This document shows positions 1 to 7,829 of a DNA stretch of 36,421 nt, piece by piece. The stretch spans positions 1 through 36,421 of the forward strand of contig CAJOID010000008.1 of assembly GCA_905234595.1 (NCBI GenBank), given 5' to 3'. This DNA comes from an uncultured Lachnospiraceae bacterium (GTDB taxonomy: Bacteria > Bacillota > Clostridia > Lachnospirales > Lachnospiraceae). Positions within the stretch are counted from its first letter, which is position 1; every line of letters starts with the position of its first letter. The position numbers were made by a program, and so were the translations under genes. A model generated the notes under the pieces. That model worked only from the letters and a program-made list of their open reading frames with translations, made no database searches and had not been told where the DNA came from.

Positions 1-1
1 T

Positions 2-955
2 GATGAACTTAAAGATACAACACGGCACAGACCTGACAGTATCGCCATGCGTAAGGCAGTTACGGACTGCATATATGAATCACGGGATACGCTGCTTCTG
101 GATGAATCTTATTACGATGATATCGCTTACACACCTGTTCAGCTTGTGACACTTAATGAATATGACAATGTCCGCAAAATGCTGGGTGCACATATCGCTT
201 ATCTGATGGGAGAGGAGCGTGTGGAACTGACGGACGATCTGCTGGTCGGATTTCTGCTCAGGGATGATAACGGTGAACTGGCTGTCAGAGAGGTGAGCGA
301 CGATACGGAGAGTGATGCACCTCCTTATATATGGAGTGCCGAGGCCATTGAAACATGGGTTGATGTTTTTGCGGATAAATATGACACTGTCGGAGCAACA
401 AGGAAGTTTCCGGCTACGGGCGGCGAGATGATCGAGATCTCGGGCGGGATCTATGGGAATAAGATTGATCGTGCCGCCGAAAAAGCGTATCTGAAAACCG
501 CCATATACGATAAGGTTACGGAAGAACATGAACCTGCATATACCCAGGAAGCTCTGTATAAGGGCCTTGATGATATAGGCCCCACATATATCGAGGTCAA
601 TATGACAGATCAGAAACTGTATTACTACGTCGATGGTGAACTTGTCATAGATACACCTGTCGTGACCGGAAATATGGGCAGACGCATGAATACCCCCAGC
701 GGTACGAATTATATATATTACAAACAGCGCAACCGTACACTGATCGGGCCGAATTACCAGACATTTGTCAATTACTGGATGGCGGTAAACGGACATATCG
801 GTATTCATGATGCCACATGGCGAAATGAATTCGGCGGTGACATATACCTGACCCAGGGTTCCCACGGCTGTATCAATACACCAATGGACGCCGTGAGTCA
901 GCTGTATGAGATGGCAGATGTCGGGACTCCTGTTATCATGTATTATACGGAGTGA
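2..955 (+). CDS. L,D-transpeptidase (YkuD domain), 5' end cut by window
   Basis: Peptidoglycan-modifying L,D-transpeptidase, which forms 3-3 cross-links or attaches molecules to the wall outside the membrane. The C-terminal YkuD domain carries the catalytic signature SHGCIN with the cysteine codon at 869-871, and a conserved upstream His in the stretch GHIGIH. The reading frame is open from base 2 and a Met codon at 47 lies inside it with no ribosome site, so the true start is upstream of the window. The visible N-terminal part probably belongs to the peptidoglycan-binding-like domain (PG_binding_4) that often precedes YkuD in Clostridia. Any signal or membrane anchor would be in the missing part. 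The family call is firm; the exact substrate is unknown. Confidence 0.9.
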   Translation, partial: DELKDTTRHRPDSIAMRKAVTDCIYESRDTLLLDESYYDDIAYTPVQLVTLNEYDNVRKMLGAHIAYLMGEERVELTDDLLVGFLLRDDNGELAVREVSDDTESDAPPYIWSAEAIETWVDVFADKYDTVGATRKFPATGGEMIEISGGIYGNKIDRAAEKAYLKTAIYDKVTEEHEPAYTQEALYKGLDDIGPTYIEVNMTDQKLYYYVDGELVIDTPVVTGNMGRRMNTPSGTNYIYYKQRNRTLIGPNYQTFVNYWMAVNGHIGIHDATWRNEFGGDIYLTQGSHGCINTPMDAVSQLYEMADVGTPVIMYYTE

Positions 956-974
956 TTATTCCGCAGTTTCTTAT

Positions 975-1003
975 TTACTATACAGATACTGATATGATAC
1001 AAT
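975..1003 (+). promoter_or_regulatory. Putative promoter of the Na+ decarboxylase operon
   Basis: An extended -10 element (TG at 995-996, TACAAT at 998-1003) lies in the AT-rich gap before the carboxyltransferase gene. The matching -35 (TTACTA, 975-980, 17-base spacer) is weak. Transcription would start near 1010, giving a leader of about 50 bases with GGAGGG at 1049-1054. Inferred from consensus only. Confidence 0.5.
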
Positions 1004-1063
1004 AATTCACAATGGTGTTTAATATCCAACACATTAATCATTTAAAATGGAGGGCTTAGATAA

Positions 1064-2434
1064 ATGAGTAGTACCACACAAGCAAGAGCCAGGATCGATT
1101 CCTTGCTCGATGCCAACAGTTTCGTTGAAATCGGTGCACGCATTAAGGCAAGATCTACCGATTTTAATCTGAAACAGACAGATACTCCCTCTGACGGTGT
1201 AGTTACCGGTTACGGAGTAGTGAACGGTAATCTTGTTTATGTATACGCACAGGACCCCGGTGTTCTGGGCGGCAGCATAGGTGAGATGCATGCCAAAAAG
1301 ATTGTGGGATTATATGACCTTGCACTTAAGACAGGTGCTCCGGTCATAGCTTTGATCGATTCCACCGGACTCAGACTTGAGGAGTCCACCGATGCGCTCA
1401 ATGCTTTCGGCGAGATCTATTTCAAGCAGGCACAGGCAAGTGGCGTTATACCGCAGATCACTGCCGTGTTCGGTAATTGCGGAGGGGGACTTGCAGTTGC
1501 AAGTGCCATGAGTGATTTTGTCTTTGTAGAATCATCCAGCGGTAAACTGTTCGTTAATTCTCCCAATGCGATAGAAGGGAACAACTCCGGTAAGTGTGAT
1601 ACTTCCGGTGCCGACTTCCAGAGTGAGGCCGGTAATGTGGATGTTTGTGCCGATGAGGCTGCGATCTACGCCGGAATACGTGATCTCGTAGATCTTCTTC
1701 CCTCCAATAATTCAGATATAGCTTACGCTGACTGCACTGATGATATGAACCGTGCAACTTCCGTTTCGGATGATGTTGCAGCCGTTGTAGCTTCTCTTGC
1801 CGACAACGGTTCGGTATTTGAAACACGCAGAGGATTCAGCGAAGACATGTATACTGCTCTGATCCGTCTCGGCGGAGCTACGGTCGGAGTTACAGCCAAT
1901 GTGCAGCAGAAGCTCACAGCTGACGGAGCTGCAAAAGCAGCCGCTTTCGTTGAGTTCTGTGATGCTTTTGATATCCCGGTACTGACACTTACCGATGTGA
2001 CCGGATTTAAAGCATGCAAGTGCTGCGAGAAGAGACTTGCTGTAAATACTGCCAAACTTGCATATGCATTTGCAAACGCAACCGTTCCCAAGGTTAACGT
2101 TTATACAGGTAAGGCATATGGCAGTGCCTATGCAGCCATGAATTCCAAGGCGAACGGTGCTGATATGTGCTTTGCATGGCCTGATGCCGAGATCGGATGC
2201 ATGGATGCCGATGCGGCAGCCAAGATCCTGGCAAATGACAAGTCTGCTGATGAGATATCCAAAACTGCTTCCGAGTATGCTGCATTACAGAACAATGTTG
2301 AATCTGCAGCAGCGCGCGGATATGTTGACACCATCATTGAGCCCGTTGACACCAGAAAGTATGTGATCGGTGCTTTTGAGATGCTGGCAGATAAGGCTGT
2401 AGAAGGCCCCGCAAAGAAGCACGGGACGGTTTAA
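1064..2434 (+). CDS. Acyl-CoA-type carboxyltransferase subunit (MmdA/PccB family, diverged)
   Basis: Crotonase-fold carboxyltransferase of the methylmalonyl-CoA decarboxylase alpha / propionyl-CoA carboxylase beta family. It would move CO2 between an acyl-CoA and biotin on the carrier encoded two genes downstream. Recognisable stretches are SDGVVTGYG (43-51), GGSIGEMHAKK (69-79), the first oxyanion loop NCGGG (138-142) and AWPDAEIGCM (371-380). At 456 residues it is about 50 shorter than usual: the N-terminal helix before the GKLTARER region is missing. Three family motifs are altered: GARIQEG reads GLRLEES (102-108), PGF..G..QE reads TGF then CKCC (313-321), and YGGAY reads YGSAY (352-356). 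The start has GGAGGG at 1049-1054. It is first in an operon with OadG-, carrier-, OadB- and OadA-type genes. The substrate cannot be assigned. Confidence 0.85.
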   Translation: MSSTTQARARIDSLLDANSFVEIGARIKARSTDFNLKQTDTPSDGVVTGYGVVNGNLVYVYAQDPGVLGGSIGEMHAKKIVGLYDLALKTGAPVIALIDSTGLRLEESTDALNAFGEIYFKQAQASGVIPQITAVFGNCGGGLAVASAMSDFVFVESSSGKLFVNSPNAIEGNNSGKCDTSGADFQSEAGNVDVCADEAAIYAGIRDLVDLLPSNNSDIAYADCTDDMNRATSVSDDVAAVVASLADNGSVFETRRGFSEDMYTALIRLGGATVGVTANVQQKLTADGAAKAAAFVEFCDAFDIPVLTLTDVTGFKACKCCEKRLAVNTAKLAYAFANATVPKVNVYTGKAYGSAYAAMNSKANGADMCFAWPDAEIGCMDADAAAKILANDKSADEISKTASEYAALQNNVESAAARGYVDTIIEPVDTRKYVIGAFEMLADKAVEGPAKKHGTV

Positions 2435-2450
2435 GGAAAGGATGAACACT

Positions 2451-3161
2451 ATGAAAAAGAGTCTGGCAATAATAGGTATGCTTGCCTGCATGTTCGGGCT
2501 GGTTGCCTGCGGCTCTGAGAGTACCGGTGTTGAGAAACCTCTGTGCACACCCGAAGAAGCTGCCAGTATCGGAATACAGACTGTCGATAATATCGATTTC
2601 ATCGTCAGATCCGATATGATCGAACAGTATGCTTCCGAAGAAGTCAGCTATAATGGACTTGTAAGCTGGAAAAATGCACTTGAGGATATGGGCGAATTCA
2701 CCGAAGTGAAGGACGTTCAGTCTGATATCGGTTCCGATCAGGTGGTCATCGATGTAACCGCCGGAGGAACTCTCAGAGATGCGATAGTAGAGATAATCGT
2801 CAATAAAGACGGCGCCGCCACCAGCATCAGCACGACCGTACAGTATTCGGTTGGCGAGATGATGAGCAAAGCTGGTCTGAACACATTGATCGGCATGGGT
2901 ACGGTATTTTGCGTACTGATCCTTATCTGTCTGATCATAAGCTGCTTTAAACTCATACCGAAGGTACAGGGCATGTTCTCCGGTAAGGATAAGAAAGCCG
3001 AGAAGACGGTAGCCGAGACGGCTGTCGACAATACGATAGCTCAGATCATCAAAAAAGAAGACGATCAGGAACTTATAGCGGTAATAGCAGCTGCGATCGC
3101 TGCAAGCGAAGGTGCTGCCAGCACCGACGGATATGTTGTGAGAAGCATACGCAGAAGATAA
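2451..3161 (+). CDS. OadG-like lipoprotein subunit of Na+-translocating decarboxylase
   Basis: Probable small membrane subunit (OadG/MmdD role) that helps assemble a Na+-pumping decarboxylase. It begins with a lipoprotein signal (MKKSLAIIGMLAC then lipobox LVAC, Cys20). An extracytoplasmic region of about 120 residues follows, then one membrane helix at about residues 145-167 (rich in I, L, V, C), a Lys-rich cytoplasmic stretch, and a C-terminal tail ending in YVVRSIRRR. Ala-rich tails of this kind are usual in clostridial OadG-like proteins. Classical OadG is about 80 residues with no signal peptide, so the outside domain is extra. An ATG at 2442 is also in frame, but AAGGAAAGG at 2434-2442 overlaps it and is well spaced for 2451. 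It starts 16 bases after the carboxyltransferase gene. Confidence 0.75.
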   Translation: MKKSLAIIGMLACMFGLVACGSESTGVEKPLCTPEEAASIGIQTVDNIDFIVRSDMIEQYASEEVSYNGLVSWKNALEDMGEFTEVKDVQSDIGSDQVVIDVTAGGTLRDAIVEIIVNKDGAATSISTTVQYSVGEMMSKAGLNTLIGMGTVFCVLILICLIISCFKLIPKVQGMFSGKDKKAEKTVAETAVDNTIAQIIKKEDDQELIAVIAAAIAASEGAASTDGYVVRSIRRR

Positions 3162-3197
3162 GCGTATCCAATGAATAAAGAAAGGCATGGTATTAAA

Positions 3198-3566
3198 ATG
3201 AAGAATTACACCATAACGGTAAACGGAAACGTATATGATGTCACAGTAGAGGAAGGTGCAGGCGGCGGAGCATCCGTAGCAGCACCCGCAGCACCCAAGG
3301 CAGCTGCAGCAGCTCCCGCTCCGGCACCCAAGCCGGCATCCACGGGCGCAGGCTCCATCAAGGTTGAGGCCGGTGCTGCAGGTAAAGTATTTAAGGTAGA
3401 GGCAAACGTAGGACAGAGTGTTAAGAAGGGTGATACAGTCGTAGTTGTTGAAGCTATGAAGATGGAGATCCCCGTTGTTGCTCCTGAAGACGGAACCGTA
3501 GCCAGCATTGATGTAGCTGTCGGAGACGCTGTAGAGGCAGGAACTGTACTCGCAACTCTCAACTGA
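3198..3566 (+). CDS. Biotin carrier protein of the decarboxylase (biotinyl domain)
   Basis: Carries CO2 as carboxybiotin between the carboxyltransferase subunits and the membrane pump subunit. The 122-residue protein has a short N-terminal beta region, an Ala/Pro-rich flexible linker (about residues 22-50) and a C-terminal biotinyl domain with the signature EAMKME. The biotinylated lysine is residue 88 (codon 3459-3461), 34 residues before the end as is usual. An in-frame ATG at 3171 has no ribosome site. ATG 3198 follows AAAGAAAGG at 3178-3186 and gives the usual [10 protein letters not shown]-type start. It lies 36 bases after the OadG-like gene. A free-standing carrier agrees with the OadA in this operon lacking its own biotinyl domain. 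Confidence 0.92.
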   Translation: MKNYTITVNGNVYDVTVEEGAGGGASVAAPAAPKAAAAAPAPAPKPASTGAGSIKVEAGAAGKVFKVEANVGQSVKKGDTVVVVEAMKMEIPVVAPEDGTVASIDVAVGDAVEAGTVLATLN

Positions 3567-3597
3567 TCAGGAAACCCGTTATCACAGGAGGTACAAA

Positions 3598-4746
3598 ATG
3601 TCATATATAGCAAATACGCTTGACAATCTGGTACACCAGACAGCCTTCTTTAATCTGACTGTCGGTAATTACCTGATGATAGTCGTAGCGTTGGTGTTCT
3701 TATATCTGGCTATCGCAAAAGGGTTTGAACCTCTGCTGTTAGTTCCTATTGCTTTTGGTATGCTGCTCGTTAACATCTATCCGGATATCATGCATCCGGT
3801 ATCAGATGGAGGAGCAGGCGGCGGACTTCTGTATTATTTCTATCTGCTTGATGAATGGTCCATACTTCCGTCACTTATCTTCATGGGCGTAGGAGCTATG
3901 ACAGACTTTGGTCCGTTGATAGCCAATCCGACCAGCTTCTTGCTTGGCGCAGCTGCTCAGTTCGGTATATTTGCCGCATATTTCGGTGCGATCGGAATGG
4001 GCTTTAATGATAAAGCCGCAGCAGCCATCTCCATCATCGGAGGTGCTGACGGCCCTACATCCATATTCCTGGCCGGTAAGCTGGGACAGACGGCTTTGCT
4101 CGGCCCGATAGCAGTGGCAGCATATTCTTATATGTCACTCGTGCCGATCATTCAGCCGCCTATCATGAAACTGTTCACTACCGAGAAAGAGCGCAAGATC
4201 AAGATGGCTCAGCTTCGTCCCGTTACCAAGCTTGAGAAGATCCTGTTCCCTATCATCGTTACCATAGTAGTATGTCTTATCTTACCTACGACTGCTCCTC
4301 TGGTTGGTATGCTCATGCTCGGTAACCTTTTCAGAGAGTCCGGAGTTGTACGTCAGCTGCAGGAGACTGCATCCAATGCTCTGATGTATATCGTAGTTAT
4401 CGTACTCGGTACTTCGGTCGGTGCGACCACATCCGCTGAGGCATTCCTCAATCTGGATACGCTTAAGATCGTTGCACTCGGACTTATAGCATTTGCGTTC
4501 GGTACATTGGCCGGCGTTCTGTTCGGCAAGCTTATGTGCCTGATAACCAAAGGCAGAGTTAATCCTCTGATCGGTTCGGCGGGTGTTTCCGCTGTACCCA
4601 TGGCAGCCAGAGTATCACAGAAGGTCGGAGCGGAAGCAGATCCTACCAACTTCCTGCTGATGCATGCTATGGGACCTAACGTTGCCGGCGTTATCGGTAC
4701 TGCAGTAGCGGCCGGTACATTTATGGCCGTGTTTGGAGTCTTTTGA
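3598..4746 (+). CDS. oadB: Na+-translocating decarboxylase beta subunit (OadB/MmdB family)
   Basis: Integral membrane subunit that decarboxylates carboxybiotin and exports Na+. At 382 residues with about ten hydrophobic helices it matches the family. Diagnostic stretches are [13 protein letters not shown] (99-111), the Na+-site region [12 protein letters not shown] (146-157, Asp151), and the C-terminal [14 protein letters not shown] and [14 protein letters not shown] segments. An AGGAGG ribosome site lies 6-7 bases before the start. It is co-directional with the biotin carrier (31-base gap) and OadA (33-base gap). Sequence alone does not separate oxaloacetate, methylmalonyl-CoA and glutaconyl-CoA versions of this subunit; the neighbouring OadA favours an oxaloacetate-type donor. 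Confidence 0.93.
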   Translation: MSYIANTLDNLVHQTAFFNLTVGNYLMIVVALVFLYLAIAKGFEPLLLVPIAFGMLLVNIYPDIMHPVSDGGAGGGLLYYFYLLDEWSILPSLIFMGVGAMTDFGPLIANPTSFLLGAAAQFGIFAAYFGAIGMGFNDKAAAAISIIGGADGPTSIFLAGKLGQTALLGPIAVAAYSYMSLVPIIQPPIMKLFTTEKERKIKMAQLRPVTKLEKILFPIIVTIVVCLILPTTAPLVGMLMLGNLFRESGVVRQLQETASNALMYIVVIVLGTSVGATTSAEAFLNLDTLKIVALGLIAFAFGTLAGVLFGKLMCLITKGRVNPLIGSAGVSAVPMAARVSQKVGAEADPTNFLLMHAMGPNVAGVIGTAVAAGTFMAVFGVF

Positions 4747-4779
4747 TCAGATAAATAACATAGAAAGGAAATCAAACTT

Positions 4780-6216
4780 ATGTCAGAACAGGTTAAAAAA
4801 CCGGTCGGAATCATGGAAACAGTGCTGCGTGATGCTCATCAGTCCCTGATAGCAACCCGTATGCCTACCGAGGTTATGCTCCCGATCGTTGAAACTATGG
4901 ATAAAGTAGGATACGCTGCGGTAGAGTGCTGGGGCGGTGCTACATTTGATGCGTCACTCAGATTCCTCAAGGAGGATCCGTGGGACAGACTTCGTAAACT
5001 TCGTGACGGCTTCAAGAATACCAAACTGCAGATGCTTTTCCGCGGTCAGAATATTCTGGGTTACCGTCCTTACGCAGATGACGTTGTATATGCTTTTGTT
5101 GAGAGATCCATTGCAAACGGTATCGATGTCATCAGAATATTCGACTGCCTGAACGACCTGCGCAACCTGCAGGCAGCAGTAGATGCTACCAATAAGATCA
5201 AGAAGCAGGAGGGCAGAGGCGAATCACAGATCGCTCTGTCATATACACTCGGTGATGCATATACACTCGAGTATTGGGCAGATACAGCCAAGAAGATCGA
5301 GGAGATGGGTGCCGATTCCATCTGTATCAAGGATATGGCAGGTCTTCTCGTGCCTTACAGGGCTGCCGAACTTGTTAAGACTCTTAAAGAGAACACCAAG
5401 CTTCCCATCCAGCTTCATACTCACTATACATCCGGTGTAGCATCGATGACTTATCTGAAGGCAGTAGAGGCAGGTGTGGACATCATCGACTGCGCGATCT
5501 CACCTTTTGCACTCGGTACTTCACAGCCCGCTACAGAGGTTATGGTCGAGACATTCAAGGGTACCGAATACGATACCGGTTACGATCAGAAGATCCTGGC
5601 CGAGATCGCCGATTACTTCACGCCTTACAGAGAAGAGTGCTTAAAGAGCGGCCTGATGAGCACCAAGGTTCTCGGTGTGAATATCAAGACTCTTCTTTAT
5701 CAGGTTCCCGGCGGTATGCTCAGTAACATGGTCAGCCAGCTCAAAGAGCAGAATGCGGAAGACAAGTACAGAGAAGTTCTGGAGGAGATCCCGAGAGTCC
5801 GTAAGGATTGCGGTGAGCCTCCGCTGGTTACACCTTCATCTCAGATCGTCGGTACTCAGGCTATATTCAATGTCCTGATGGGCGAGAGATATAAGATGGC
5901 TACAGGTGAGTTTAAGGATCTGCTCCGCGGTAACTATGGTCAGACTATCAAGCCCATGAATCAGGAAGTTATCGATAAGGTTATTCCCGGCGAGCCTCGT
6001 TCGACAGCACGTTCTGCCGAAGCAACAGGCCGTACGGAGCCGGAGCTTGCTTCTCTTGAAGCCGAGATGAAGCAGTACAAGCAGCAGGAAGAGGATGTGC
6101 TGTCATATGCACTTTTCCCTCAGGTTGCCAAGGACTTCTTCGAGTATCGTGAAGCTCAGCAGACCGGTATTGACGGTGCTGCAGCCGATAAGGCAAACGG
6201 AGCTTATCCCGTTTAA
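4780..6216 (+). CDS. oadA: Oxaloacetate decarboxylase alpha subunit (carboxyltransferase, no biotin domain)
   Basis: TIM-barrel carboxyltransferase that moves CO2 between oxaloacetate/pyruvate and biotin. It shares the fold of the pyruvate carboxylase and transcarboxylase 5S domains. Visible active-site residues are Asp18 in LRDAHQS, the probably carboxylated Lys184 in CIKDMAG, and His213 and His215 in HTHYTSG, all metal-site positions of this family. CWGGATFD (50-57) and FRGQN (87-91) are also conserved. At 478 residues it stops where full-length OadA (about 590) continues into a biotinyl domain; that domain is supplied by the separate carrier gene. It is the last gene of the operon, followed after 16 bases by a terminator. 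Confidence 0.93.
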   Translation: MSEQVKKPVGIMETVLRDAHQSLIATRMPTEVMLPIVETMDKVGYAAVECWGGATFDASLRFLKEDPWDRLRKLRDGFKNTKLQMLFRGQNILGYRPYADDVVYAFVERSIANGIDVIRIFDCLNDLRNLQAAVDATNKIKKQEGRGESQIALSYTLGDAYTLEYWADTAKKIEEMGADSICIKDMAGLLVPYRAAELVKTLKENTKLPIQLHTHYTSGVASMTYLKAVEAGVDIIDCAISPFALGTSQPATEVMVETFKGTEYDTGYDQKILAEIADYFTPYREECLKSGLMSTKVLGVNIKTLLYQVPGGMLSNMVSQLKEQNAEDKYREVLEEIPRVRKDCGEPPLVTPSSQIVGTQAIFNVLMGERYKMATGEFKDLLRGNYGQTIKPMNQEVIDKVIPGEPRSTARSAEATGRTEPELASLEAEMKQYKQQEEDVLSYALFPQVAKDFFEYREAQQTGIDGAAADKANGAYPV

Positions 6217-6232
6217 TAATCAGGTATATTTT

Positions 6233-6270
6233 AAAACCCTCTGTCAGGACGACTTGACAGAGGGTTTTTT
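6233..6270 (+). terminator. Rho-independent terminator after the decarboxylase operon
   Basis: Arms 6233-6246 and 6255-6268 pair perfectly over 14 bases (core CCCTCTGTCA/TGACAGAGGG, flanked by A and T runs) around an 8-base loop. The T run reaches 6270. It begins 16 bases after the oadA stop and separates that operon from the TetR gene. Confidence 0.95.
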
Positions 6271-6280
6271 ATTGATTATA

Positions 6281-6294
6281 ATAACATACGTTAT
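6281..6294. promoter_or_regulatory. Small inverted repeat upstream of the TetR gene (candidate operator)
   Basis: ATAAC-ATAC-GTTAT is a perfect 5-base inverted repeat in the AT-rich gap between the terminator and the TetR gene, 41 bases before its start. TetR proteins often bind palindromes in their own promoters, so this is a candidate operator. It is short and lies in AT-rich DNA, so it could be chance. Confidence 0.3.
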
Positions 6295-6335
6295 AAGTTA
6301 ACATAATCTAAAGTTCCAAACGGGGGGATATAAGT

Positions 6336-6881
6336 ATGCCGAGAACTATTACCATTACCAGGGAGAATCTGATAGAAGCTGCCGTTTCACTGCTTAAGAG
6401 AGAAGGCATGAATGCGCTTACTGCACGTAAGCTTGCCAAAGAAGCAGGATGTTCCACGCAGCCCATATTCCGCGCATATCAGAATATGGAAGAACTCTAC
6501 GGAGATGTTTTCGGAGTGTGCGCAGATCTCTTTAACGAACACTGTGCTTCGTACAGCTCCGACAGTAATGTTCCTTTTGTTAATCTTGGACTCGCCTATA
6601 TCAGTTTTGCTCAGAATAATAAAGAGATCTTCAGGCTTCTTTTCCTGTCCGATAACAGATACGGCAGGAGTCTGGTGGAACTCTTAAACGGTGATACCGG
6701 CTTCCTGAAAGAACAGATCGCTTCGGCCAAGGCACAGGGCTCTGCTGATCCTCAGGGGCTGTTCATGAAGATGTGGATGCTCATCCACGGCAGTGCATGC
6801 ATGAGTCTGACCGATGATTACGATCTCGACATCAACGAGACACGTAAGCTGCTTGAAGATGCGGAGAAGGTATTTGCTTAA
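6336..6881 (+). CDS. TetR family transcriptional regulator
   Basis: One-component regulator of 181 residues. The N-terminal helix-turn-helix (about residues 7-52) is recognisable from LIEAAVSLLKREGMNALTAR followed by KLAKEAGCSTQPIFRAYQNM, with the usual Y-F-like contact region replaced by FRAYQN. The C-terminal ligand-binding half (TetR_C_WHG-like: FVNLGLAYISFAQNNKEIFR, then LFLSDNRYG) is typical of Firmicutes regulators of unknown ligand. A G-rich ribosome site (GGGGGG, 6322-6327) precedes the ATG. The stop codon directly abuts the ATG of the RpiR gene, so the two are probably translated together. The target genes are not evident. Confidence 0.88.
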   Translation: MPRTITITRENLIEAAVSLLKREGMNALTARKLAKEAGCSTQPIFRAYQNMEELYGDVFGVCADLFNEHCASYSSDSNVPFVNLGLAYISFAQNNKEIFRLLFLSDNRYGRSLVELLNGDTGFLKEQIASAKAQGSADPQGLFMKMWMLIHGSACMSLTDDYDLDINETRKLLEDAEKVFA

Positions 6882-7829
6882 ATGGATGGCAGGAAGGACT
6901 TCATTACCCGCATAAATGAGAATTTTGCGCGTATGAGCAAGGGCCAGAAGGCTATTGCGTCATACATATATGATAACTGTGAGCAGGCGGCTTTTATGAC
7001 TGCCGCGAAGATCGGTGAAGCAGTCCACGTATCGGAATCCACGGTTGTCAGATTTGCCACATTTCTGGGCTATGACGGGTATCCGGAATTTCAGCGTGAT
7101 CTGGTCGCATTTATCCAGGATAAACTGTCGGCTGTCTCCAAGATGGATGTGAGATACGGCAAGAGCAGCCAGTCCGATATACTGAATATGGTTCTCGGAT
7201 CCGATATCGAGAAGATACAGCATACGATCGAGAACCTTGATCCCGTGGCTTTCGAAACGGCAGTGGATTATATGCTGTCGTCCAAACATGTATATATCAT
7301 GGGCCTCAGAAGCTGCGAACCTCTGGCCAGATTTCTGCATTTTTATCTGAGTATGGTCCGTCCTGATGTCATACTGATCTCCACCACATCGGTGACCGAG
7401 ACTTTTGAACAGATGATACGTGTTTCGGATGAAGACTGCGTGGTAGGTATCAGTTTCCCGCGTTATTCCATGCGGACTCTCAAAGCGCTTGAATTTGCAA
7501 GTGACCGTAATGCCAAGGTCATAACCATAACAGATTCTGTATACAGTCCTCTTAATCTGTACAGTTCATGTAATCTGCTCGCCAGGAGCGATATGGTCTC
7601 CATCGTTGATTCGCTCGTGGCTCCTTTGAGTGTCATCAACGCCCTTGTCGTGGCGTTTGTGCTTAAATCACCCGATTCCACCAGAGAGAACCTCAAGAAT
7701 CTTGAGTTTGCCTGGAACAATTATCAGGTATACCTGAATGATGAGATCAATTTCATAGGTGATGAGCCGATGCTCAACGTTCCCTTATGGAAAAACAACA
7801 ATACCGATAACGAGAGTGATCAGTCCTGA
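6882..7829 (+). CDS. RpiR/MurR family transcriptional regulator (HTH + SIS)
   Basis: Regulator of 315 residues with an N-terminal HTH_6 domain (about 1-77) containing the typical HVSESTVVRFATFLGYDGYPE stretch (49-69; recognition helix around residues 50-62). A SIS phosphosugar-binding domain follows (about 125-260), including YIMGLRSCE and VVGISFPRYS. Family members usually sense a sugar phosphate and control sugar or amino-sugar genes, but no sugar gene lies nearby. There is no separate ribosome site; the ATG follows the TetR stop with zero gap. Its stop overlaps the next ATG by one base (TGATG), which suggests a coupled run of genes. The ligand is unknown. Confidence 0.9.
   Translation: MDGRKDFITRINENFARMSKGQKAIASYIYDNCEQAAFMTAAKIGEAVHVSESTVVRFATFLGYDGYPEFQRDLVAFIQDKLSAVSKMDVRYGKSSQSDILNMVLGSDIEKIQHTIENLDPVAFETAVDYMLSSKHVYIMGLRSCEPLARFLHFYLSMVRPDVILISTTSVTETFEQMIRVSDEDCVVGISFPRYSMRTLKALEFASDRNAKVITITDSVYSPLNLYSSCNLLARSDMVSIVDSLVAPLSVINALVVAFVLKSPDSTRENLKNLEFAWNNYQVYLNDEINFIGDEPMLNVPLWKNNNTDNESDQS

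Noticed and set aside
47-49. ATG as the start of the L,D-transpeptidase
   Set aside because: The frame is open back to base 2 and there is no ribosome site, so the gene most likely starts outside the window.
80-865. Long open frame antisense to the L,D-transpeptidase
   Set aside because: The sense frame has a clear YkuD motif; the antisense translation has no recognisable domain or ribosome site. Other long antisense frames (for example 2334-3188 and 13844-14815 on the minus strand) were rejected for the same reason.
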